DNA of 64,000 nucleotides, from positions 32,056,001 to 32,120,000 of the forward strand of contig CM072806.1 in NCBI GenBank assembly GCA_037013495.1, written 5' to 3'. The DNA is from Hippophae tibetana (Eukaryota > Streptophyta > Magnoliopsida > Rosales > Elaeagnaceae). The position numbers and the translations under genes were made by a program. The notes below the pieces were generated by a model that did no database searches, had not been told where the DNA came from, and saw only the letters and a list, made by a program, of their open reading frames with translations. Of this stretch, positions 1-11,330 are shown in pieces (the first letter of the stretch is position 1; every line of letters begins with the position of its first letter).

Positions 1-1400
1 ATCTTATGATAGGAATGAAATAGTAGTTTGTTATGTACAACCTGGGTGGAAGAAATCTATATGTGAATATTATCATTGTCCCTCGATTTTGAGTTATGAT
101 ATTACTGGGCCCCTTGGTAAAGTGGAATTATATCACATGCAATATAACTGATATAGTTATAGTTATAATTCACTTGAGAAACCAAGAAAACAAATATAAT
201 GCAAAAGTGACACGATCCTATTTTGCATATTATTCATAATATCATGTGACAAGGATAGACACAAAATTAGTGGATCAAGTAAATAATTACTATGTCGTTT
301 GGAAAACTATAATGTAATGATAGAACCTCTTATAGTCAATAATATAAAGTTTTGTATTATTGCCAAAATGATATAGATCCTCTATAAGGTCACACGAATT
401 GAAGAAAAACAACAAGTATTTTACATTTCATAATGATGTATAAGATAAAATACATGAGATGAAATGCTAAAATAAAATGTCATAATAGGACATGCTTAGA
501 CCATAAATAAATTTGTGAAGTTATACAAATATTATTTGGTATAATGTTTGAATGCATTATAAGGATAATAAAGACATTGTATAATAGAATAATATGAATA
601 ATATTTTTTTTTCATAAATTAATTTATTAAACCAATCACAAGTTGAGATTAAAGAGAGCATAAGATGGCTAAATAAGGCTAGTGACATTTGTGTAATTGA
701 TTCAAACCTTACATAAAGAGTTACCCTAACCCTTTCCTATTTAAGGAGGAATAATTGAGGAAAATAGAGCTAATATGTTGCCTCCAAAACCCTAGCTGAA
801 ATTTACAATTTTCAGCAGCCAAGTTTTTCCTTCTTCTAGGCCAAAACTTAGAAATGCTTGCTCAAGGCCAAAACCTAAGTGGTTCAACCCTAGGCCAAAA
901 TACTCTTCTCTCATCTCTTCTTACTAAGTGGTTAGATCTAAGTCTTGAACTCTACATCCATCTATCTAAGAAGTGTGGTTGTTTTTTGTTTAGGTTCAAG
1001 GTGAATGAAAAGGTGCTCCCGAAAGAAAAAGTGGTTTCCAAGAGATCTAGAAGGGAAATCAACTTCCATCTACTCAAGAGATTTAAAAATAGCTTAAGAT
1101 AAAGATAATCTTCTTCATCTCTAGCAATAAGATAGATGGGATTTGTTTATTTTATTTAGTGCATATTAGGTGTTTGTTGAAATTCTTAAGAGAAAATCTT
1201 GCTTACAATTGTCATACAAATGAGGTCCTTTTGTGTATTGAGCCAAGTGGTCATAAGAAAATTTAAAATTCTCACCATATAGGTATACACATGAACTTAC
1301 AACTTAATAACCTAGAAAACTATATAAAGGAGGTTATTGATATAGAGAATAGGTTGTTGAACCATTTCTACACGCTTTCTTAGAGGGTGGCAACAAACAA
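1..1400. other. AT-rich sequence, no supportable gene
   Basis: No reading frame here resembles a protein I recognise. A TATTTAAGG box near 739 is followed by a CCAAAACCCTAG-type leader and an 82-codon open frame (854-1102) whose product I do not recognise. The arrangement could be a promoter and leader from an LTR or a small gene remnant, but nothing decides between them. Confidence 0.4.
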
Positions 1401-1908
1401 CTTGCACATCATGGCATCTTTCTTTCCCTAGGTGAGAATTATAGGAGCCATGGCTATTTTAAAGTGTTGAGCATGTGTTACCTCACATAGTTGCTCACAT
1501 TAAGATCTGACCTAATTTCAGAGAAAGAACTTAGAGAGAGGTTGAGATAATTGGCCGAATGTGTGGATCTTATAGGTATCCATATATTTATAGAACATTA
1601 CTTATACAAGTGTCAATTACATGATGAGTACACATATTTATATTTGTCATAGGGGTATAATTGGCATAATGTACAACATATTAGGAGTTGAGGTCGACAC
1701 CAACAAGAGCTAATCATTAAACTTGGGCTTATCATCAGTTCGAGCTGGTTGTTAAGCTTGGGGTGATCATTGAGCTTGGGCTAGTCACTAAGCTTGGGCT
1801 AACTTACTGGTAGGACATCTAGAATGCTTCACCTTCCATCTCGGGTTGGTGACTTGGCTTGAGAAACTTGCATGGGTTAGGCACCAGACCATTTTGAATA
1901 TCCAAACA
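1400..1908 (-). repeat. 3' LTR of Tat-like gypsy element 1 (left end approximate)
   Basis: Read on the minus strand, this begins TGTTTGGATATTC at 1908, directly after a purine-rich tract, as a 3' LTR should. A canonical TATAAATATATGG box lies on the minus strand at about 1581-1597, so U3 is about 310 bp. U3 contains short tandem repeats around AGCTTGGGCTA (about 1700-1810 on the plus strand). The CA terminus at low coordinates was not identified, so the left limit is a guess. The matching 5' LTR is absent because the element is truncated near 8.35 kb. Confidence 0.5.
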
Positions 1909-1928
1909 TCTAATCCCCTTACTCTTTC
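1909..1928 (-). other. Polypurine tract of Tat-like element 1
   Basis: On the minus strand the 20 bases just before the LTR read GAAAGAGTAAGGGGATTAGA. They are almost all purine and abut the TG of the LTR. This is the expected plus-strand primer position for reverse transcription and fixes the element's orientation as minus. Confidence 0.55.
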
Positions 1929-2038
1929 AACTCAGGCTTTGGTTTGAGATGGTAGAGTAATTTCTAGGTATGGAATACAAACCGTTCAGCTCCTCTAAAA
2001 ATTATGTGTCAATTTATTGAAGAGAGAAACCAAGTACC

Positions 2039-2050
2039 TCTATATAAAGA
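2039..2050 (+). promoter_or_regulatory. TATA box for the antisense extra ORF
   Basis: TATATAAA at 2041-2048 lies on the plus strand about 110 bp inside the polypurine tract and upstream of the plus-strand extra ORF, which is opposite in sense to the pol gene. It is well placed to drive that ORF independently of the LTR promoter. No transcript evidence is available. Confidence 0.4.
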
Positions 2051-2299
2051 AATGCTTGGACTGGGACTTATCATCATTACATGCACAATTGAGAAATAGT
2101 GAAGAAAATGCTCTATCGTATCACCTCAAGTTTGTAAAAGGTTTTCAGTTTAGTGGTAAGGATTCAACTCACACTATAGTTTTTCCTGTTTGAGTTTTTA
2201 GAGTTCAAGCGTTAAGAACCTAACAATTTTCTACTTTATTTTTAGGTTAATTTTTGAAGGATCATTTTCCTTTATTTTCAAACTTGACCCTATGTAACA

Positions 2300-4725
2300 T
2301 CTTCTTCTCATACCTTACCCTTCGAGTTTGCTTTTGTTTTTTTGTTTTTGTAGCATTTACAGAACCTTGGCCTTTGGCTTAAGCTTGTAAGAGAGCCTCC
2401 AATATTCTAGTGCTAGTGGCGTCTCAGGGTCTTCTAGTGCTAGTGGTGACTCGGGTCTTCTAGTGCTAATGGAAACTCAGGGTCTTCTAGCTTTGGATTT
2501 TCCAATGAGGATAGTAGATCTCCACCTTAGCATTTTACCAATATCCTTCATCCTCAGACCACTCCTATTTTTGGATTAAGCGTGCCCCAAACTCAAATCT
2601 CAGTGGTTAGGACGTGGAAGAAGAAAACGAGGAATATAGGATTTAGGGAACCCATAGGTTCTGCCAGGGATTGGTTAGTTGTGTCTAAAACTTGTGAGTT
2701 GGTGTCCCTCGATAAAGATTGATTAATAAAAACCTACAACATCTCATCCTTGGTTCATATAATGATAACTCTAGAGGAATCATGTGATAGTGATCAACCT
2801 CTATCCGGTTGGACCGTCTTTCATGAAAAGGCCTTGTGGTTAGGGGTAAGGTTCCTCATATACCCTCTCGTTAAGATATTCTTGATTAGGACATAGCTCG
2901 CCTTGGGGAAATTGATGCCTAATTGGGGAAGGTATCTTCCCTACTTGACGCTGATTTGTTAAGAACTCAAAGTTTGTTTAAAGATGGCCGAGTTTAACGA
3001 GGCCTATATCTTGAAGCAGAACCTCATGAATCCTAAGAGGGTATATATGTCGATGAAGCATGATCAGGGGATGAACATTTCACTTCTTGACAATGAGAAA
3101 AATTGGATAAAGTAAATTTTCTATGTTTTAGGTTAGTGAAAGTCTCCTACCAGTGACACTAGTTTGATAAGGAGCATCTACAATGATATTAAGGTCGTGA
3201 TAAGGAATATGGGTTCCTTAATCACTACCTTGAGTCTTGATGTGAAGCAAAGGTTGGTTTATATCCAAAACGATCTTCATGAAAAGACCAACTAAAGGAT
3301 CTTGTTGAATACCCTCGTTTCATCGCATGTGAGTTAATGAGGCATGGTGTGGTGGATCCTCCTCTAAGGATCAACCGTAAACCCTGGTATCCTCTAAAAT
3401 GCAGAACTTATCCTACAGACTTTGAGGTCCAGTAGGAGGTGGTGGCCGATGATGGTAAACTAGTCCTATGACTTGCATTTGCCCCCATTTTTTACTAGTG
3501 AGACGTGACTAACGTGTAGTTCTCTCATATTATTTTGCAGATCCTATAGATTTCACCGCTGCTCAATCTTTTTTGTATGAAGAGTATGGTCACACTTGTA
3601 GGGAAGGGCTCTCCAATTGGTACACCTTTGGCTCCTAGAGAGGGTTCTTCTAGAGGAAAGAAAATGGGCAAATTAATCTTCTCTAAAGAAGAAGAAGAAG
3701 AAGAAGGTGGTGGTCGATGAGCCTTCTCTCGACCTTGAGCCTCTGAATGTTTTCCTTCCATTATCACTTTTGTAAGAACAAAACGTGGGTCCTACTCCTT
3801 GCTCGAGCTCTAAAGAATCTAAGGATCTTGTAAGGGATTCAAGTAAGGGAAAGGTTCTCCTTAATGGTCTCACTACTGATGCCGATGGAATAGTCTTGAA
3901 TTGAGGCTTGGTGCCAGAGCACCTCGATCATTATATAAACCACTTTTTTATAACTAGTATAAGAAGTAGCTTGAGCCTATTTGCGAGGGTGTAGACTCTG
4001 GTGAGGTCTTCCATCACCAGATGTGTTAGGTGGGTGATCTCACATTTTGTTTTTATTCAATAATTAGTGTATATAAAGTTTGATCTTGAGACTTATTGGC
4101 TTGACCTTTGTTTGTTTCAGTTGATGCTGCTCTATGACTTTGATAAGGCTCATAACATTGTTTTTTAAAAGACAAACCAGTGAAGGAGAAGTAGAGCCAT
4201 ACATCTACTTGATCAAAATACACCGCATTACTGTCGAGAGCAACTAAGTGGGAAGGAAAGGAAATTAATAAGGAGGAGAAGTTAAAAGAGGCCACTTCCT
4301 AGTAGAATGAGTATGTAAAATGCCTTACTGAGGTCAAAGAGGCTCTTAGGCATTCTAAAGAGGCACATAGGCATATTGAGGGGGGGCCAGGGTAGCTCAA
4401 AGAAGAGCCAAGGCTTCTACCGATGAGATTTTTCATAAGGTGAAGGCCGATGTGGATGCCATGGCCTAAAAGGTCAAGTTGTGTATGGGAAGGGTGTATG
4501 AGTTGGCCATGGAAACCTTTAAGAAAGAGGCCAAGAAGAAGGATCTTGATGAGTATTATTATCACATGCTGGATATTTTTGTTACTCCACCATGTATGTA
4601 GGTTCCTTCTATGTAAGAGGAAGATGGAAAAGGCTTAGATTATTCTGATGGTTAGGATGGTCCTAAGGTCGTAGAGGTAGGGGCAAAGTAGCATTGAGTT
4701 TGAATGACTCTATCCATTTTTTCTA
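2300..4725 (+). pseudogene. Antisense extra ORF of Tat-like gypsy element 1 (putative gypsy-type transposon domain), decayed
   Basis: A discontinuous plus-strand coding remnant lies opposite to the pol of the same element. The 5' part (about 2400-2490) has three imperfect copies of a 30-odd-bp unit coding a Ser/Ala/Gly-rich stretch. Around 2790-2940 the translation shows a pattern like the plant 'putative gypsy type transposon' family (Pfam Transposase_28): a GWTVFHEKAL segment, then LGVRFLIYPLVKIFL, then LMPNWGRYL. The last part (about 4300-4640) reads as a charged, probably coiled-coil segment (KVKADVDAMA, then ETFKKEAKKKDLDEYY). A likely intron ends at a TTTGTTTCAG acceptor near 4120. In-frame stops and frameshifts are frequent. 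Its function is unknown even in intact relatives. Confidence 0.5.
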
Positions 4726-5600
4726 AGCTCGATGCCACTCTAATTTGTATGGACATGAGCTCATGCTTTAGTTATTAATGGGAAATTAGTTTTCCATTTT
4801 TATTGTGTATATATTATGTTGACCTATCCACATTTGTTTCGGTAACTTAAGTCAATGATTGTTCCTATATATATATATATATATATATATATTATCAACC
4901 TTCCTATACTATAAAAAGGAGTTGAGAACATATTATTAATTGATATACTTAGGGATTTCTATCAATTCCTTCAACTTTTTTCATCATATTTTATGGATTT
5001 TGATCGAACCATTAGACACTCAATTTGAGCTTTATGCGTTGAAAATGTTAGGCTTAAGGACAAGGTTAGGGTGCTAAAATATGAAGGGGTTAAACTTGAG
5101 TGTATTGTAAAATAGACCAAGTGTGAGCTTGCTTCTTATAAGAAGCAGATGATCCAAACTCAATCTTGAAAAAGGAAGACCTTGGCTAGTATGGCCGTAC
5201 TTGTAGTTAGGGAATCATTTTAAGTGAGCTTTTATATGAAGTGATCTTAAAGAGTCTTCCTTAAGGTGTTAGAGGTTATTGAATAATTGGAGTGAGGGCT
5301 ACTCGTGCTGATGTCAACTCACCTTGATCCCTTGACCTACATACATAAGAAAATTATTGAGATTCAGGCCGAGTTATTGTCCTTAGTTGAAGAAACTAAT
5401 GATCCAGACATTGGTCACGCATCTAAACGTTTAAAGAGATTTTATCCTTCTAAAAATATCAAGCTTTGTATTAATAATTATCAAAGATTTGAAATTTTTA
5501 AATAATGAAAACATTCTGGATGGCATGTACTTGTGATGCCCCGATATTGTGCGCGTACTTGTATTAATGAATATCCAAAGATTTTTTCTCTTTTTTTATA
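4725..5600. other. Spacer between antisense ORF and tandem repeats
   Basis: AT-rich spacer holding a (TA)n microsatellite at 4867-4893 and a short open frame (5305-5505) of no recognised family. That frame reads with a Leu/Glu-rich pattern and may be a leftover end of the extra ORF (for example QAELLSLVEETNDPDIG). No independent gene is supported. Confidence 0.4.
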
Positions 5601-6180
5601 TATATGGCACGACTAGGTTGCTTACCTGAGTTGTCAACTCATGACGTTATGCAATTTAGAGTGCCAATCTGGTTTCTAACCAAGATGGGAAACTAGTGAC
5701 CCTATGCTAGTGCCAGGGTGTTCTACCTAGTTCCTAACCGAGGTGATTAGCCCGTGGTTTAGATTGGTGGGAGAAAAAGCCTTACCTAGTTCTTGGCAAA
5801 AGTGTACATCTCATCTCAAAGTTAGAGTTCCAACCTAGATCCTGATCGAGGTGGAAAACTCGTGACCTTATGCAAGTGCTAATTGGCTCTATCTGGTTTC
5901 TGACCAAGGTGTACATCTCATATCAAAGTTAGAGTACCGACTTAGTTCCTAACCGATGTGGACAACTCATGACCTTATGTAAGTTTCAGGGAGCTCTACC
6001 TGGTTCCTAACAGAGGTGATCATCCAATGGCTTAGTTTGGTAGGAAAGAGAGGCTTACCTGGTTTTTGACCAAGGTGTACATCTCATCTAAAACATTTAG
6101 TGCACCGACCTGGTTCCTGACCGCGATGAACAACTTGTAACCTTATGCAAGTTCTAAGGAGCTTTACCTGGTAAGGGAGC
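5600..6180. repeat. Imperfect tandem repeats downstream of Tat pol
   Basis: A motif of the form CTGGTTCCTGACCGAGGTG recurs roughly every 50-100 bp, often joined to GTGTACATCTCATCTCAAAGTTAGAGT and to CAACTCATGACCTTATGCAAG blocks. At least eight diverged copies are visible, so the array is old and complex rather than one simple satellite. It lies between the end of pol (minus strand) and the antisense ORF, where Tat elements commonly carry such arrays. Element 2 has a comparable array at 63365-64000. Confidence 0.65.
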
Positions 6181-6189
6181 TTTGGGGAG

Positions 6190-8345
6190 GGCCATATGTT
6201 GGAGGGATTTGTTTCATATACTGATATGTGTTGATGTTACAAAAAGTGGCAATTTAAAAGTGGTATCTCTTTAGGTGTATGGCATTCTAGCTCGTTTCTT
6301 TCTCAATGCCTTCAATGTTTTTCAATATGTATACCTCTCCTGGTGTTCTTTCAATTATTTTATAAGGTCCCTTCCAATTGGCACCCATTTTTCCTACCAT
6401 CCATTCTTTTTTTGTTGGGGAAGACCCTCCTCAGAACCCTATCACCTTTGGAAAATGTTTTGTGGCGCACGATTTTGTTATAGTGATCTAATACTTTTAT
6501 TTTTTGCTCGACCATCCTTCTTAAAGCTTCATCCCTATTCTTCTCTGCTAGGATCAATTAGGGTTCTCTTCTCAGCTCATTTTGTTCCTCTATTAGGACT
6601 GATCTGGAAGTTGGAATTTTGACCTCGGTTCGTGTAACTGCCTTAGTTCAATAGACTAGGATAAAAAAGTCTCATTAGTGCTCTCTCGGGGGCTTGTCCT
6701 AACAGTCCATAACGTACCTAGCATCACTCTACCCATCTTCCTTTTTTACTTTCTAACATTTTCTTCAATAGGTTGATGATTATCTTATTGGAAGACTTTA
6801 CTTGACCATTAGCTTGGGGATAGTATAGCGTTGAATGGAACATCTTAATATTGTATTTGAGAGCTAATGCTTTGATGTTGTGGCTAGTGAATTGTCTCCC
6901 ATTATTTATGATGAACTCCTTGGGAAGGTTGAAATGATAAATTATGGGCTTCCATATTAATCGAATTACTTCTTCCTTTTGTATTCTACCCAGAAGCTCT
7001 ATTTCGATTCATTTTGAAAAATAATTAGTGGCTACAAAGAGAAACTTCTTTTGGCCTATACCTAAGGGAATATGTCCTACTATGTCAAGTCCCCATTTAT
7101 AGAAAGGCCAAGGACTTACCACTCCCACCATGGTATTCGGGGGTACGTGTGATGGTGGGGAAAACCTTTGGCATTTATCACATTTTTGAGTGTGTTTGGG
7201 GCAATCTGCTAGCATGGTAGGCCAATAATAACCCTATCTTATAATTCCTTGTGTTAATATCCTACCTCTAGAATGTGAACTGTAGTCTCCTTCATGTGCT
7301 TTAAACATAAATATTTTAGATCCCTCCTTGGCTATACATAAGAAGCCATGGTCGAGTCGAGTTTTTCGGTATAGTTTCCTTGCTTCAATCATGCATCGAC
7401 CTGCCTTGGCCTTGATTTCTTTTGTGGCCTTGTGATATTTTGGTAGGTTCCCCTTTTCTAGGAATTTATAGATTGGGACAAACCATGTTATAGAGGGAGC
7501 ATCCACACACCCAACCTTTCTTTTGGCCTTCTCCAAAGATACCTCTACCAAAACTGTTACCGCTACTACTCTATTGTGCTTGGTTTTCCTTACTAATGCC
7601 AAGGTTTCTAGGGCATCGACATAAACATTCTTGTTTCAAGCTATATGTTTGATCTCTAACATTGAGAATCTTGAGCATTCTTGCTTTAATCTTTCCAGGC
7701 ATCCCTTCATTTTTTCATCTCTCACCTCAAACTTCCCTAAAAACTAATTGACCACTAGCCTAGAATCACTATGTAAGCTAATTATGCCTGCCCCTAGTTG
7801 TTTTTTGCAATTATGGTGCTGAATATTGCAGCTTCATATTCTATAATATTGTTAGTTGCTTAGAAATCAAGTTTAACTACATATTCAAAGTAGTTGTTGT
7901 CATGATCAACGATGACCACCCTTACTCCTACGCCGTTGAAGTTGTGTGCCCCATTCATAAATACATGCCAAGTTAGGTCTTCCCATTAATCTATCCTAAA
8001 CACCTCTTATCGCTTTATCTTGGTGACAACTTTGGGCTAATTTCAAAATTTAGCCATAAACTTTGCCACTACCTACCCTTTAATTGCTATTTTAGGCATG
8101 TATTTAATATCATACTCTCCCAACACTACGATTATGTGGGCTAGTCTCCCTACAATATCTGGTCTCATCAGCACACTTTTAAGAGGGTGTGAGGTGAGTA
8201 CCACAAATGTGTGTGAGCCAAAGTAATGCTTGAGCTTTCGTATAGTAATTTTGAGAGAAAAGGCTAGTTAATCAATGGTAGAATATATACTTTGAGCCTC
8301 CGTTAGGAATTGATTGACGTAATAGATATGGTTTTGAATTTTTTT
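6190..8345 (-). pseudogene. Tat-lineage Ty3/gypsy pol remnant: RNase H, archaeal-type RNase H, integrase
   Basis: Read from high to low coordinates. RNase H (about 8330-8045) has segments such as LTEAQSIYSTIDQLAFSLK and IVGRLAHIIVVLGEYDIKY. A second, archaeal-type RNase H follows (about 7985-7640) with DLTWHVFMNGAH and ATNNIIEYEAA. Integrase comes next: an HHCC finger (HEGDYSSHSRGR, then CDKCQRF), the catalytic core (7215-6740), and a C-terminal GDRVLRRVFPNKK segment (to about 6360). The double RNase H is a hallmark of the Tat/Ogre lineage. The three integrase acidic positions now read Asn (ATNYFSK), Asn (IINNGRQF) and Lys (GQVKSSNK), and the second RNase H has FMNGA where an Asp is expected. 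Stops break every frame. Reverse transcriptase, protease, gag and the 5' LTR are missing; the break is at about 8350. Confidence 0.8.
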
Positions 8346-8379
8346 ACCTTTCAACTAAGATCACCACGCTACATGTTTA

Positions 8380-9063
8380 AGGATATTGTATGTTTTTTAC
8401 AATAGGGAATAGGGTCCTTTTATAGGTGAAGAAAAGGCCAAAAAGGTAGAAAAATATTTCAAAATTTGATTTTGGATGCTTTTGGATAGGTTGGCACATG
8501 TGTTGGGCACAAAAAAGATGGAAATCAGTAATTTGGAACACGTGTGACATGGTGCTTGCATGGGACACGACGTGGGCATATATTGTCATGCGTGTGTTGG
8601 GTGTGTGCCTATTACGTGTGCTGGTTATGCACGCGTACGTGTGTTGGGTATGAACCGGCTATGTCTGGGCGTGTGATGGGCATGTACTGGCTATGTGCGC
8701 ACGGGACTCGTTATAGGCATGTGCTAGTGTGCATGGGACTTTGGCATGAATGGGAGGATGCTCGAGGAATTTTAGCATTTTTTACATTTTTGACCATTTT
8801 GATCCATTTTGTCCAATTTTTCCATCTTTTTGAATTTTTCTCATTTCTTTCTCAACATATTTGGGGTGTATTGCCTCCATTATTTTTCATTGAGTCTTTA
8901 AGTTATTTTTGAATGAAAATACCTGAAAAATAATAAAAATACTCGTGATTCATAAAAGACAAATTTATATAAAGATATGGTAAATTCATACAAATATAAA
9001 TCTATATAATCAATTAAATTACATTAAATTATGATAATTTTAGTGATTTTTAAGCACTCATCA
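8380..9063 (-). repeat. U3 fragment of an Athila-like LTR
   Basis: On the minus strand it begins TGATGAGTGCTTAAAAATCAC at 9063 and runs through a CCTATAAAAGG TATA box near 8420-8430. It stops soon afterwards at the junction with the Tat pol remnant. The first 330 bp match the start of the solo LTR at 11664, including the shared CAGGTATTTT block. Between that tail and the TATA box lies a GT-rich repeat cassette (8530-8760; repeated ACGTGTGTTGGG/CATGTGCTGG-like units). It abuts gypsy RT sequence at 9064, so it is an insertion or rearrangement in that pol gene. Confidence 0.6.
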
Positions 9064-9784
9064 ATTTTGCAATGCCCCACCAACATTTTAATGTTGCATG
9101 GTGGCTATCTTTTATAATATGGTGGAAGATATAATGGAAATTTTATGGATGACTTTTCAGTTTTTAGTACATCTTTTAATCATTGTTTGCATAATTTAGC
9201 TTTTCTTTTGCAGAGATGTGAAGATAAAAACCTTGTCCTAAACTGGGAGAAGTGTAACTTCATGGTTCAAGAAGGGATTTTTCTTGGCCATAAAGTGTCA
9301 TATAAAGGAATTGAGATTGATCGAGCTAACATTGCAACTATAGAAAAACTACCACCCCCAAGGAATGTGAAGGGAATCAAAAGATTTTTAGGACATGCGA
9401 GATTTTATAAAAGATTTATAATGGATTTTTCTAAACTCTCTAAACCTTTATGAAATCTTCTTTAAAAAAATTGCATTTGACTTTGATGATGTTTGTTTGT
9501 AGGCCTTTAATGAAATCAAGGAGAAACTGATTTCACCAATAGTAATGATTGTACTTGATTGGAGTCAACCGTTTGAAGTCATATGTGATGCAAGTGACTT
9601 TGCAATTGGAGTAGTGTTAGGACAAAAGCAAGATAAATTGTTTAGGACCATATACTATGCAAGAAAAAAATTGAACAAAGCCTAATTGAATTATACAACT
9701 GAGAAGGAAATGTTTGCTGTAGTATTTTCTTGTGACAAATTTTGGTCTTACCTCATTGGTATAAAGGTGATAGAGTTCACTAAT
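9064..9784 (+). pseudogene. Athila-like Ty3/gypsy RT and RNase H, part 1
   Basis: Starts inside reverse transcriptase with an FCNAPPTF segment, followed by an FMDDF active-site-like stretch (near 9143) and the 102-residue frame 9145-9453 (GHKVSYKGIEIDRA, LPPPRNVKGIKRFLGHARFYKRFI). Shifted frames then encode RNase H (VICDASDFAIGVVLGQKQD) down to KVIEFTN, where a solo LTR interrupts it. The expected Asp near the RNase H boundary (TDHA in relatives) reads Asn here (FTNHA across the insertion). Several stops and at least two frameshifts make it inactive. It continues without loss at 11670. Confidence 0.8.
9780..9784. repeat. Target-site duplication CTAAT (left)
   Basis: CTAAT here and at 11665-11669 flank the solo LTR exactly. 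Removing the LTR and one copy joins the RNase H codons in frame. Confidence 0.9.
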
Positions 9785-11080
9785 TGATGAGCGAAAACCG
9801 GCATCGCCGATTCTTGCCAATATTTTGGTTTTAATATTTATAAAACTCTCTCAAGTGCACGAATCATTTCGTAGAAAATGATAAGTATACTCCCAAGGTC
9901 GATCTAAGGAAGGAATGTGTGTGGTTTTTAATTTATTATTCAAACTTTTAAAAACGAAATTAAATCCTAAACATCCTGTCACGATATTTTGGGGTTTTGT
10001 GTTTTTAATCTAATTACATAAAATTAAACATAGATTCAATAAACATTTATGCAAATTTTATCATTTATAATGGCGGAGTATTTATGGATATAATAACTAA
10101 GTTAATTATGCTTGCTCATATTATCTAGGTTATTAAGGATATGAATTGATATTTATTGATTCTCCCTTTTTTGTATGAATACCACCTTTGGTGGGGTTAG
10201 ATATTCTTTGTTAACTAAACAAATCAATTAACACCTATGGGTGGGGTTGATAACTAATTTGCTTAATTAAATTAATTCCTTTTTCTAAGAGATTGAAAAT
10301 GAACCATTTAAATGCCACCTTTGGTGGGGTTAGACAGTTTAAACTTTATTCAAGGTGTCCAAATTAAACCCAAGAATTTAGTTATCTGAGTACTAACTTT
10401 CAAGTTTTAAAACCACTACCGAAAACATGTTGTCAATACATTTTCAGATAATAATTCTTATAAAAACTTTTGAAATAGAGCTTCACTCTAACTACCGGGC
10501 GATTGTACCATCAAATAAAAGAGCACTACTCTAAATCAGACCGGATAACTAAACCTTAAAATCTAATTTTCAGGTTTAAGTTTGTAATGAAAAATAATAT
10601 ATCTCTCTAACATTCTTAATATAAAATCATGAATAAAAACAAAATCAATTCATTTTAGAGATTTTTACCTATTTAATATTTCGCAAGCATAACAACGTTA
10701 TTATTACATCATGTTTACTAAATAGCCAGCACAGTTAAATTTAACCACAGACAAATTAAATATAACATGTAAGAATAAAGCATAAAAATAACTGTAAAGA
10801 AAATAAAATCCTTACAGAACTTCGACGTTATTCCCGTTGCTGGAAAAACTCCAAGCGGAATTTGCACTCCCATTTATTGAATCAAAGAGCTAAAATATTA
10901 CAAAAACATAACTAGTTCTTCCCAAAAAAGGGAAGAACTCTAAATCTAAGAGAAATTAACTAAGAAAAGCTAAAAACTAAGAAAACATAAGAAAAACTAA
11001 AAAAAATCCTAAAAATATAAGAAAAGAGAGAAAAGAATGTATTTGGAGGTTTTTGAAGGTGTGATTTCAAGTGAAGGTGG

Positions 11081-11090
11081 TATTTATAGG
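11081..11090 (-). promoter_or_regulatory. TATA box of the solo LTR
   Basis: CCTATAAATA on the minus strand, followed 30-odd bp downstream by the probable start of R. It sets the LTR's orientation and lies downstream of the bZIP-type motifs at 11157-11177. Confidence 0.65.
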
Positions 11091-11156
11091 TGAGGATGGA
11101 GAGAAAAAGTAGAGAAAAAATGTTAAAAAAATGTAAAAACGCGGATTAGTGATTGC

Positions 11157-11177
11157 TGACGTCATTTGATGACGTCA
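11157..11177. promoter_or_regulatory. Paired TGACGTCA bZIP motifs in LTR U3
   Basis: Two perfect 8-bp palindromes TGACGTCA start at 11157 and 11170, 13 bp apart. This resembles the plant as-1/ocs arrangement bound by TGA-type bZIP factors. They are about 70-95 bp upstream of the TATA box in LTR sense, a typical enhancer position. Confidence 0.55.
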
Positions 11178-11185
11178 GTATGACG

Positions 11186-11330
11186 GGGGCGGCTGCACAG
11201 TACCGGGTATGAACAGTACCGCGGCTGCACAGTACCGGGGATGAACAGTGCCGAGGCTGCACAGTGCAGCGCGGATGAATAGTGCAGCGCGGATGAACAG
11301 TGCGCGCGGATGAACAGTTCCGCGCGCAGC
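11186..11330. repeat. GC-rich tandem repeats in LTR U3
   Basis: A GC-rich island in an otherwise AT-rich window. The unit is about 32-34 bp (GCGGCTGCACAGTACCGGG plus ATGAACAGTGCC), degenerating to 17-18 bp units (GCGCGGATGAACAGTGC). The open frames across it on both strands are by-products of the repeat and are not annotated as genes. Confidence 0.75.

Noticed and set aside
5305..5505. 66-codon frame as an independent small gene
   Set aside because: No recognised relative, and it lies between decayed parts of a retroelement.
6275..6622. 115-codon plus-strand open frame
   Set aside because: Antisense shadow of the gypsy integrase C-terminus, which is recognisable on the minus strand.
8544..8912. 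122-codon plus-strand open frame, Cys/Trp-rich
   Set aside because: It lies in the GT-rich repeat cassette of an LTR; the apparent periodic Cys/Tyr pattern reflects the DNA repeat.
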